A DNA stretch of 5,871 nucleotides from Ahrensia sp. (GTDB lineage: Bacteria; Pseudomonadota; Alphaproteobacteria; Rhizobiales; Rhizobiaceae). Shown one piece after another: positions 1 through 5,871 of this stretch. The position numbers were made by a program, and so were the translations under genes. The notes under the pieces are model-generated. The model made no database searches. It had not been told where the DNA came from and saw nothing but the letters and a program-made list of their open reading frames with translations. Positions within the stretch are counted from its first letter, which is position 1. Each line of letters opens with the position of its first letter. The stretch spans positions 1 to 5,871 of the forward strand of contig JAHEJF010000145.1 of NCBI GenBank assembly GCA_024639025.1. The letters run 5' to 3'.

Positions 1-481
1 GCAACATGCCGAATGGAACCATGATTCATCGCTCGACTGGCATCTGCTGGATGATCCGCAACACGCTGGCGTGCAAAACCTGATCCGTGATTTGAACACC
101 GTGTACAAATCGAACAAGGCACTGCACGAGTTGGACTGCAAGCCTGATGGGTTTGAGTGGGTGGACGGTGGTTCGGAAGAGGAATCCATTTTCGTTTGGT
201 TACGCCATGCAAAGGGGCGGACGCCGCCGGTTCTCGTAGTCAGCAATTTTACACCTGTTGAACGCAGCGGTCGGCGCATTGGTGTTCCAAAGGCAGGCAC
301 GTGGCAGGAACTGCTGAACACGGATTCTGCCCATTATAGCGGCGGTAATCGGGGCAATTTGGGTGGTGTGGAAAGTACGGCCCAAGCCGCAAACGGATTT
401 GACAACAGCATAACGATAACAGTGCCGCCCTTGTCGACGCTTTTCTTTACGCTTGAGCCAATGAGGGAAACCAAAAGGTGA
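1..481 (+). CDS. glgB: 1,4-alpha-glucan branching enzyme GlgB, C-terminal part (5' end outside window)
   Basis: GlgB cuts alpha-1,4 glucan chains and reattaches the piece through an alpha-1,6 bond, giving glycogen its branches in the cytoplasm. Reading from base 2 (base 1 ends a split codon), the frame is open for 159 residues to the TGA at 479-481. It begins inside the hallmark EWNHD-x-SLDWHLL segment (fragment residues 4-15), followed by HAGVQ-x-L-x-RDLN and KALHELD. The later SNFTP, W-x-E-x-LNTDS-x-HY and PPLSTLFF stretches belong to the all-beta C-terminal amylase domain. These match E. coli GlgB nearly step by step as recalled. The family is about 730 residues long, so only the last fifth is here and the catalytic GH13 residues lie upstream. 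The GTG at 71 is an internal Val codon, not a start. glgC follows after 59 bases. The identification is very secure. Confidence 0.96.
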   Translation, partial: QHAEWNHDSSLDWHLLDDPQHAGVQNLIRDLNTVYKSNKALHELDCKPDGFEWVDGGSEEESIFVWLRHAKGRTPPVLVVSNFTPVERSGRRIGVPKAGTWQELLNTDSAHYSGGNRGNLGGVESTAQAANGFDNSITITVPPLSTLFFTLEPMRETKR

Positions 482-540
482 CCTGAAAACGAAGATCAAG
501 GCAGGATACAGGATCCGGCAGATTAAAACGGGAGTAGACC
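482..540 (+). other. glgB-glgC intergenic gap, no terminator or clear promoter
   Basis: This is the only real gap between genes in the window. It carries the glgC ribosome binding site at its 3' end. I see no GC-rich hairpin followed by a T-run and no convincing -35/-10 pair, so the sequence gives no reason to think transcription stops or starts here. The short GGATCC palindrome near 511-516 is too small to call a regulatory site. Confidence 0.6.
530..534 (+). promoter_or_regulatory. Ribosome binding site of glgC
   Basis: GGGAG lies six bases before the ATG at 541, a normal Shine-Dalgarno placement. It is the clearest ribosome binding site in the window and supports 541 as the glgC start. 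The three downstream genes lack an equally good site and seem to rely on coupling to the gene before them. Confidence 0.8.
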
Positions 541-1800
541 ATGGACACGGAATCACAACGACTGGCCCAGCAGACAATGGCGTTTGTTTTGGCGGGCGGG
601 CGAGGGAGCCGGCTCATGGATTTGACGGACAGGCGAGCCAAACCGGCCATGTATTTTGGTGGCAAAACCCGGATCATTGATTTTCCACTCTCCAACGCTG
701 TTAATTCGGGCATCCGCCGTATTGGTGTTGCAACCCAATACAAGGCGCATTCCCTGATCCGCCATTTGCAACGCGGGTGGAGTTTCTTCAGAGCCGAGCG
801 CAATGAGTCCCTGGATATTCTCCCTGCCTCGCAACAGATGGGAGAGGATAATTGGTATGTTGGAACTGCCGATGCTGTCTATCAGAACATAGAAATCATC
901 GCGAGCAACAAGACCAAGTATGTCATCATTCTCGCTGGCGATCATATCTACAAGCAAGACTATTCGTTGATGATCCAGCAACACGTGAAATCGGGTGCTG
1001 ATGTTACTGTTGGCTGCATTGAGGTGCCGCGCATGGAAGCCAGAGCATTTGGCGTGATGCATGTTGATGAAGATGACAATATTCTTGAATTCGTTGAAAA
1101 ACCTGCCGACCCGCCAGCCATGCCGGGGGAACCTGACTTAGCGCTGGCAAGCATGGGTATCTACGTGTTTGAGACCGAGTATATGTTCGAGTTGTTGCGC
1201 AGAGATGCGGAAGACCCCAATTCCAGCCGCGACTTTGGCAAGGACATCATTCCCTACATCGTAAAAACCGGAAAGGCAGTTGCACATCCGTTCAGTCGGT
1301 CTTGTGTACGGGGCGGGGTGGAGAAAAAGCCCTATTGGCGCGATGTAGGAACCGTGGATGCTTTCTGGCAAGCCAATATCGATCTGACTGACTTTACACC
1401 TGAGCTTGATCTGTACGATCGCGATTGGCCGATTTGGACCTATTCTGAACTCACACCGCCCGCGAAATTCATTCACAATGAGGAAGGAAGGCGCGGTCTC
1501 GCTCTTTCTTCACTTGTTTCCGGAGGCTGCATCATCTCAGGCTCTGAATTGCAGAACTGTCTGCTTTATACCGGCGTTCGCACCCACTCATTTGCCAAGC
1601 TCAAAGGCGTGATTGCCATGCCCTATGTGGATATCGGCAGGAATGCGAATTTGACCAATGTGGTGATCGACCGCGGCGTGCACATCCCGGAGGGATTGGT
1701 CGTGGGCGAAGATCCTGAGCTGGATGCCAAGCGCTTTTATCGCTCTGAAGGCGGTGTCTGTTTGATCACCAAGACCATGATTGAAGCATTGGATAAATGA
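541..1800 (+). CDS. glgC: Glucose-1-phosphate adenylyltransferase (ADP-glucose pyrophosphorylase) GlgC
   Basis: GlgC makes ADP-glucose and pyrophosphate from glucose-1-phosphate and ATP, the committed and allosterically controlled step of bacterial glycogen synthesis. The 419-residue length fits the family (about 420-430). The nucleotidyltransferase domain fills roughly residues 13-290: the glycine-rich LAGGRGSRL loop (17-25), DRRAKPA (30-36), [11 protein letters not shown] with the metal/catalytic Asp134, FVEKPA with Glu186-Lys187 for the sugar phosphate, ASMGIYVF (203-210), and YWRDVGT with Asp268. The C-terminal left-handed beta-helix covers about 310-419 ([32 protein letters not shown]). 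Arg31 sits where E. coli GlgC has its activator-binding Lys39; as recalled, Agrobacterium GlgC has the same DRRAKP motif and responds to fructose-6-phosphate and pyruvate, so similar control is inferred. Met26 replaces the Lys usual in RLKxLT. The stop lies one base before the proposed glgA start. Confidence 0.98.
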   Translation: MDTESQRLAQQTMAFVLAGGRGSRLMDLTDRRAKPAMYFGGKTRIIDFPLSNAVNSGIRRIGVATQYKAHSLIRHLQRGWSFFRAERNESLDILPASQQMGEDNWYVGTADAVYQNIEIIASNKTKYVIILAGDHIYKQDYSLMIQQHVKSGADVTVGCIEVPRMEARAFGVMHVDEDDNILEFVEKPADPPAMPGEPDLALASMGIYVFETEYMFELLRRDAEDPNSSRDFGKDIIPYIVKTGKAVAHPFSRSCVRGGVEKKPYWRDVGTVDAFWQANIDLTDFTPELDLYDRDWPIWTYSELTPPAKFIHNEEGRRGLALSSLVSGGCIISGSELQNCLLYTGVRTHSFAKLKGVIAMPYVDIGRNANLTNVVIDRGVHIPEGLVVGEDPELDAKRFYRSEGGVCLITKTMIEALDK

Positions 1801-1804
1801 CTTG
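1791..1804 (+). promoter_or_regulatory. glgC stop / glgA start junction (stop, one base, TTG)
   Basis: The glgC TGA (1798-1800) is separated by a single C from the TTG at 1802, which I take as the glgA start. A weak GGA at 1791-1793 lies eight bases before it. The nearby ATG at 1797 is in another frame and reaches a stop after two codons. The layout suggests that ribosomes ending glgC restart on glgA, which would help an inefficient TTG start with a poor binding site. This is inferred from spacing only. Confidence 0.6.
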
Positions 1805-3268
1805 AAAATACTGTTCGTTGCTTCTGAATGTGCACCCTTCGTCAAGACCGGGGGTTTGGCTGACGTGGTTGGCGCAGTGCCCAAGGCGCTGCGGGAGCTG
1901 GGTTCAGATGTCAAAATACTGATGCCGGCCTATCCGTCCGTCAAAGCGCTGTTGAAGTCAGGCAAGTCGGTTTGGCGTTCAGACGATTTGTTTGGCGGAA
2001 AGGCCCAATTAAAATCGGTGCAGGCAGAAGGTCTGGATCTGCTTTTGCTTGATGCTCAACATCTCTATGATCGCCCGGGCTCGATCTATCTGGATGAAGC
2101 CGGACAGGATTGGCACGATAATCATCTGCGCTTTGGCGCCTTGTGCCGCGTGGGCGCCGAGGTCTGCTTGAATGGAATTGGAGATTGGAAACCCGACATT
2201 GCCCATGCTCATGACTGGCAGGCCGGCTTGATACCGGTCTATCTGAAACAGGCAGGTGCATCGTCACCCAAGTCGGTGATAACCATTCACAACATCGCAT
2301 TTCAGGGATTGTTTGACAGCTCCACCTTGAAAATTCTGGGTATCGACGACGACATGTTTACCCATGAGCGGGTCGAGTACTGGGGCAAGGTCGGCTTCTT
2401 GAAAAGTGGCATTGCTCTTGCCGACAAGGTGACCACGGTCAGCCCGACCTATGCAGAAGAGTTAATGGAACCGGAATTTGGCATGGGGCTTGAGGGTCTC
2501 ATGCAACACAGAAGGGTCGATCTATCGGGCATTCTCAATGGCATCGATCTCGATGTCTGGAATCCGGCAACCGACAAAGCGTTGAAACGCAACTACACCG
2601 CCCGCAGCCTCAAGCGCAAAGCGGAAAATCGCGCCGAGATCGAGAAGCGTTTTGGCTTGACGGCCAATGCGACTGGCCCATTGTTTTGCGTGGTCAGCCG
2701 ACTGACCACTCAAAAGGGCCTTGACTTGTTGCTGGATGCGCTGCCGGATTTGGTTGGGCAGGGGGCTCAATTGGCGCTGTTGGGTTCTGGCGATCCGCAG
2801 ATTGAAGATGGTTTTAGGCGCGCAAGTAAACAATATGCCGGATCCGTTGGCGCGATCATTGGTTATGACGAAGATCTGTCACATTTACTCCAGGGTGGCG
2901 CGGACGCGATACTTGTTCCTTCCCGCTTTGAGCCGTGCGGTCTCACCCAACTCTATGGTTTGCGCTATGGAACACTGCCGGTTGTCGCCAAAACCGGTGG
3001 ATTGGCGGATACCGTTATTGATGCGACGGCAGAAAATGTGAAATCGAAAAAAGCCACCGGTTTCAGCTTTTCACCGGTTTCAAAAGAGGGATTGGTGCAA
3101 GTGATTGCGCGTACATGCGAGATGTATCGGCAACCAGAACTGTGGACATCGATGCAGCGATCTGCAATGCGCTATCCGGTCGATTGGGGGCATTCAGCCG
3201 AGCTGTATCAGAAACTCTACCAACAAATGATGGTCGATCAGTCGACCGATGATGGCAATCTGAAATGA
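1802..3268 (+). CDS. glgA: Glycogen synthase (ADP-glucose type, GT5) GlgA
   Basis: GlgA transfers glucose from ADP-glucose to the non-reducing end of an alpha-1,4 glucan; it is a cytoplasmic retaining GT-B enzyme. I chose the TTG at 1802, giving 488 residues beginning MKILFVASE. With this start the KTGGL lysine is residue 15, Arg300 and Lys305 fall in VVSRLTTQKGL, and Glu377 and Cys379 fall in SRFEPCGLTQLYGL, the same numbers as the known E. coli residues. An upstream in-frame TTG at 1781, inside glgC, would add seven residues with no family counterpart. The N-terminal lobe also shows AHAHDWQAGL (134-143) and TIHNIAFQG (161-169); the linker region has LNGIDLDVWNP (245-255); the C-terminal lobe ends in TGGLADTV (398-405) and a final helix. 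The length fits the family (about 477-490). The gene overlaps glgX by four bases. Function is secure; the exact start is likely but not proven. Confidence 0.97.
   Translation: MKILFVASECAPFVKTGGLADVVGAVPKALRELGSDVKILMPAYPSVKALLKSGKSVWRSDDLFGGKAQLKSVQAEGLDLLLLDAQHLYDRPGSIYLDEAGQDWHDNHLRFGALCRVGAEVCLNGIGDWKPDIAHAHDWQAGLIPVYLKQAGASSPKSVITIHNIAFQGLFDSSTLKILGIDDDMFTHERVEYWGKVGFLKSGIALADKVTTVSPTYAEELMEPEFGMGLEGLMQHRRVDLSGILNGIDLDVWNPATDKALKRNYTARSLKRKAENRAEIEKRFGLTANATGPLFCVVSRLTTQKGLDLLLDALPDLVGQGAQLALLGSGDPQIEDGFRRASKQYAGSVGAIIGYDEDLSHLLQGGADAILVPSRFEPCGLTQLYGLRYGTLPVVAKTGGLADTVIDATAENVKSKKATGFSFSPVSKEGLVQVIARTCEMYRQPELWTSMQRSAMRYPVDWGHSAELYQKLYQQMMVDQSTDDGNLK
3231..3248 (+). repeat. Perfect inverted repeat (hairpin) at end of glgA, just before glgX
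   Basis: GGTCGA (3232-3237) and TCGACC (3242-3247) are exact reverse complements around a four-base TCAG loop; a U-G pair (3231 with 3248) could lengthen the stem to seven. It lies within the last codons of glgA and ends 17 bases before the glgX ATG. No T-run follows, so it is not an intrinsic terminator. It could affect translation at the glgA-glgX junction or mRNA stability, or be chance within coding sequence. Confidence 0.45.
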
Positions 3269-5391
3269 ACAAAATCGAATTGTGGTCAGGCACGCCCAAT
3301 CATATGGGAGCCCGATACTTGTCGGATGATGCCTATGGAGCGGAAGCGCAAGAAGGCACCAATTTCGCTGTCTTTTCGGCCCATGCGTCCAAGATCGAAC
3401 TCTGCATTTTTTCCGAAGATGGCGATAGAGAAGTTGCGCGCCAGGCGCTACCGGAAAGAACAGGTCATATCTGGCACGGTTTTGCGCCCGATTTGAAGCC
3501 CGGCACGAAGTACGGATTCCGCGCCCATGGTGCGTATGCGCCCGAGCAGGGTCACAGGTTCAATCCCCAAAAGCTGCTGATGGATCCGTACACGCGTGAA
3601 TTGCATGGGCAGTGGCGCGATCACAATTCGACCTACGGGTACAAGAAAAACGCCAGGAATGTGGACTTGTCGTTCGACACAACCGACAGCGCGCCATTTG
3701 TTGCCAAATCGGTTGTTTCTGACCCGGCCGTCTTTAACCCTGTCGTGCCGCGTCTGGCGCAGAGATGGGATGATGCTTTCATCTACGAAGCGCATGCCAA
3801 GGGATTGACCCAACAACATGCGGGTGTGCCGGAAAATATTCGCGGTACCTATGAGGGGCTGGCGAGTGAACCCATGCTGGAACACTTGCACAAGCTTGGA
3901 GTGACAGCGATTGAACTGCTGCCCGTTCATGGCTTTCTCGATGATGCCTTTCTGCTCGAAAAGGGCCTTAGGAACTACTGGGGCTACAATACGATCGGAT
4001 TTTTTGCGCCTGAGCCGCGCTATTTCGGGCCAGCCGGGTTTGCGGGTTTCAGAGCCATGGTCAAGCGTTTTCACCAGGCAGGAATCAAGGTCATTCTCGA
4101 TGTGGTCTACAATCATACTGCCGAAGGCGATCAGAGAGGCCCGACACTGTGCTATAGAGGCCTTGATAACGCCTCCTATTACAGACTGATTTCTGGCCAA
4201 CCGCGCTACTACGTCAATGACACGGGATGCGGCAACACCCTCAATATTGCTGATCCACATGTCCTTCGGATGGTATTGGACAGCCTGCGATTTTGGGTGG
4301 AACACATGGGTGTTGATGGCTTCAGATTCGATTTGGCGACAACTTTGGGACGCGAGGATCACGGGTTTGATCCGCGCGGTGGTTTTTTCGACGCAATACG
4401 GCAGGATCCGGTTCTTTGCGATGTCAGGCTGATCGCGGAGCCCTGGGACATGGGACCTGGAGGGTACAGGGTGGGGGACTTTCCAGCACCTTTCTCCGAG
4501 TGGAATGACGGGTTTCGTGACAATGTGAAACGCTATTGGCGTGGTGATCATCACAGTGCGCAAGAATTGGGTGCGCGTTTGCTCGGTTCCGCCGGAGAAT
4601 TTGACAAGGATGGGCGGCGCGCATGGTCATCAGTCAATTTCATAACGGCGCATGATGGCTTCACGCTCAATGATCTGACGAGCTACAACGAACGCCACAA
4701 TGAAGCCAATGGCGAGAACGGTGCCGATGGTCATGGCGAAAACCTCAGCGATAATTGCGGTGTCGAAGGACCGACCGACGATCCTTCAATTCAGGCCAAA
4801 CGTGACCGGCGGCGCCGCAACATGCTAGCAACTTTGTTGTTGTCCCAAGGCACACCGATGATGCTGGCTGGTGATGAGATGGCTAACTCTCAAAATGGCA
4901 ACAACAATGCCTATTGTCAGGACAACGAGATCGGCTGGGTCGATTGGTCGGATGCAGAGACTGACTTTGCAAGATTTGTTGGCATGATCAGCGGCTTCCG
5001 AAAGGAACACGCAGCGCTCCGGCAAGATCACTTTTTGCATGGTGGTATTCGGTCGACCGACCAATATCCGGACGTGGAGTGGAGGTCGCTCACGGGAACC
5101 ACGCTTGATTGGCGCGACCCGGGGCTTTCCAGCTTCTGTTTGCTGTTGCGTTGCTCGGCTGAAGCGACACCGATCAGGGACGATACCGTCTTCCTGGTCT
5201 TCAACCGGGGCGATGCCGCTGATGTTCATCTTCCTGATGCTCCACATGACCATCACTGGGTGCGTGCGATTGATACCGCGCATGCCGAATTTCATCCATC
5301 TGATGCTGTTGAACCCGCCCTGGTTTCGATCGCGGAAGAATCGGTGGTTGCTTTCGCGGCCCGTCACAACAGTGTCGGTCGCTGGGCGTGA
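3265..5391 (+). CDS. glgX: Glycogen debranching enzyme GlgX (GH13 isoamylase type)
   Basis: GlgX hydrolyses alpha-1,6 links, mainly the short stubs left on glycogen after phosphorylase action, releasing malto-oligosaccharides. The protein has 708 residues, somewhat longer than E. coli GlgX (about 657). An N-terminal CBM48/isoamylase domain (about 12-110) contains NFAVFSAHA, WHGF, YGFRAHGAYAPEQGHRFNP and KLLMDPY. The GH13 barrel follows with all four conserved regions: DVVYNH (279-284), GFRFDLA with nucleophile Asp356, LIAEPWD with acid/base Glu392, and FITAHDG with His463-Asp464. GlgX-type signatures include TGCGNTLN, YNERHNEANGENGADGHGEN, LLLSQGTPMMLAGDE and GNNNAYCQDN. A beta-rich C-terminal domain covers about 590-708. 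Residues about 19-28 look like an insertion compared with E. coli. The ATG overlaps the glgA stop (ATGA) and has only a weak ribosome binding site, suggesting translational coupling. Isoamylase TreX is the nearest alternative; the motifs and context favour GlgX. Confidence 0.97.
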   Translation: MNKIELWSGTPNHMGARYLSDDAYGAEAQEGTNFAVFSAHASKIELCIFSEDGDREVARQALPERTGHIWHGFAPDLKPGTKYGFRAHGAYAPEQGHRFNPQKLLMDPYTRELHGQWRDHNSTYGYKKNARNVDLSFDTTDSAPFVAKSVVSDPAVFNPVVPRLAQRWDDAFIYEAHAKGLTQQHAGVPENIRGTYEGLASEPMLEHLHKLGVTAIELLPVHGFLDDAFLLEKGLRNYWGYNTIGFFAPEPRYFGPAGFAGFRAMVKRFHQAGIKVILDVVYNHTAEGDQRGPTLCYRGLDNASYYRLISGQPRYYVNDTGCGNTLNIADPHVLRMVLDSLRFWVEHMGVDGFRFDLATTLGREDHGFDPRGGFFDAIRQDPVLCDVRLIAEPWDMGPGGYRVGDFPAPFSEWNDGFRDNVKRYWRGDHHSAQELGARLLGSAGEFDKDGRRAWSSVNFITAHDGFTLNDLTSYNERHNEANGENGADGHGENLSDNCGVEGPTDDPSIQAKRDRRRRNMLATLLLSQGTPMMLAGDEMANSQNGNNNAYCQDNEIGWVDWSDAETDFARFVGMISGFRKEHAALRQDHFLHGGIRSTDQYPDVEWRSLTGTTLDWRDPGLSSFCLLLRCSAEATPIRDDTVFLVFNRGDAADVHLPDAPHDHHWVRAIDTAHAEFHPSDAVEPALVSIAEESVVAFAARHNSVGRWA

Positions 5392-5871
5392 AGCCAAATC
5401 CGGTCATAGGAGCGTTGGGCAAGCAGTTTGGCATTGCGCCAAACTTCCGCAATCTAGCTGGCATCGAAAAGCCGACATCGGTTGAGACGACTTTGGCACT
5501 TCTACGTGCCAACGGTGTCGATGTAAGCAGTCAATCGGCTATGCAAGAAACGTTGCAAGCAAATAGGCACAAGGCCAAACAGCAGCTGTGCAAAGATGAG
5601 ATTATCATTGAGCTTGGCACCGATATTTCAATTCCGATTGCAAAGCCAGCTGAGTGGATGCTGACCTTTGATACTGCGATCGAGATCGCACCGATTTCAG
5701 GAAAAGCCAATAATAACATAGCATTATCAGAGCTTCCTATAGGAGTTCATGCACTGGCGCTGCAAAGCAGGGCGATGACCCAACAGGTCAATGTCATTGT
5801 GGCACCGGCACGGTGTCCGAGCGTCAGTGATCTGGTTGGGCGCACAAAAATATGGGGTGTGAACACTGCGC
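5388..5871 (+). CDS. malQ: 4-alpha-glucanotransferase MalQ (amylomaltase), N-terminal part (3' end outside window)
   Basis: MalQ (GH77) transfers alpha-1,4 glucan segments between malto-oligosaccharides, freeing glucose and making longer chains that phosphorylase can use. The frame from the GTG at 5388 stays open to the window end, 161 codons plus one base, with no stop. The fragment covers the N-terminal domain seen in proteobacterial MalQ: GKQFGIAPNFRNLAGI (11-26), a SVETTLALLRANGV segment (31-44) typical of the family, LPIGVHAL (116-123), VIVAPARCPSV (136-146) and WGVNTA (156-161), which normally leads into QLYS. The GH77 catalytic residues lie beyond the window. The GTG overlaps the glgX stop (GTGA) and gives the usual roughly 15-residue lead before the first conserved segment; no good Shine-Dalgarno precedes it, so coupling to glgX is inferred. 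G+C falls to about 45% over 5521-5760, and four ATA codons occur. Products of GlgX are its expected substrates. Confidence 0.88.
   Translation, partial: MKPNPVIGALGKQFGIAPNFRNLAGIEKPTSVETTLALLRANGVDVSSQSAMQETLQANRHKAKQQLCKDEIIIELGTDISIPIAKPAEWMLTFDTAIEIAPISGKANNNIALSELPIGVHALALQSRAMTQQVNVIVAPARCPSVSDLVGRTKIWGVNTA

Noticed and set aside
71..481. A short 136-residue gene starting at the GTG at 71
   Set aside because: The same frame is open to the window edge and the upstream codons encode the EWNHD/SLDWHLL core of GlgB, so the GTG is an internal Val codon.
503..516. Possible hairpin or operator around GGATACAGGATCC in the glgB-glgC gap
   Set aside because: The stem would be only four pairs and the GGATCC palindrome is six bases; both are expected by chance and no T-run or paired half-sites accompany them.
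200..1062. Overlapping - strand open frames opposite glgB and glgC
   Set aside because: They are antisense shadows of strongly conserved genes, with arginine- and proline-rich translations lacking domain character.
3448..4563. 371-codon open frame on the - strand inside glgX
   Set aside because: Its codons are exact reverse complements of glgX codons, so it stays open only because glgX rarely uses TTA, CTA and TCA there. It needs a TTG start, shows no recognisable domain, and the + strand has a complete set of GH13 motifs.
4825..5397. 190-codon open frame on the - strand over the 3' part of glgX
   Set aside because: It lies fully opposite well-conserved GlgX sequence and its translation resembles no family I know.
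5408..5417. AGGAG followed by TTG at 5415 as the malQ ribosome site and start
   Set aside because: Only two bases separate AGGAG from the TTG, too few for normal initiation, and this start would remove residues usually present before the first conserved segment. The overlapping GTG at 5388 fits better.
5531..5719. 62-codon open frame on the - strand at the right end
   Set aside because: It is antisense to the malQ frame, which carries recognisable GH77-family N-terminal motifs through this stretch.

Overview
This window is a plain stretch of a bacterial glycogen operon. All genes lie on the + strand and are packed head to tail: the 3' end of glgB (branching enzyme), then complete glgC (ADP-glucose pyrophosphorylase), glgA (glycogen synthase) and glgX (debranching enzyme), then the 5' end of malQ (4-alpha-glucanotransferase). 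Both outer genes are cut by the window edges. I see no RNA genes, mobile elements, CRISPR arrays, attachment sites or terminators.

Organism: the protein sequences point to an alphaproteobacterium, probably Rhizobiales/Rhodobacterales-like. The best sign is GlgC, whose N-terminal half ([15 protein letters not shown], the [17 protein letters not shown] segment) reads much like the Agrobacterium/Rhizobium enzyme as I remember it. G+C in hand-counted lines of the main genes is about 55-63%. This assignment is from recall, not from a search.

Layout: glgB ends at 481. A 59-base gap holds the glgC ribosome binding site and no recognisable promoter or terminator. glgC (541-1800) is followed after one base by glgA, whose most likely start is the TTG at 1802. 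glgA and glgX overlap by four bases (ATGA, 3265-3268), and glgX and malQ overlap by four bases (GTGA, 5388-5391). Such junctions suggest one transcript with coupled translation. The promoter is probably upstream of glgB, outside the window.

How the genes work together: GlgC makes ADP-glucose from glucose-1-phosphate and ATP, GlgA extends alpha-1,4 chains with it, and GlgB adds alpha-1,6 branches. GlgX removes short branches from trimmed glycogen, and MalQ recycles the released malto-oligosaccharides. Synthesis and turnover are therefore encoded together. The usual partners glgP and pgm are not visible here.

I found no undescribed system. The points worth a second look are small: two gene starts that automatic annotation could misplace or miss, a perfect hairpin just before glgX, a drop in G+C in the malQ N-terminal region, and a short insertion near the GlgX N-terminus.
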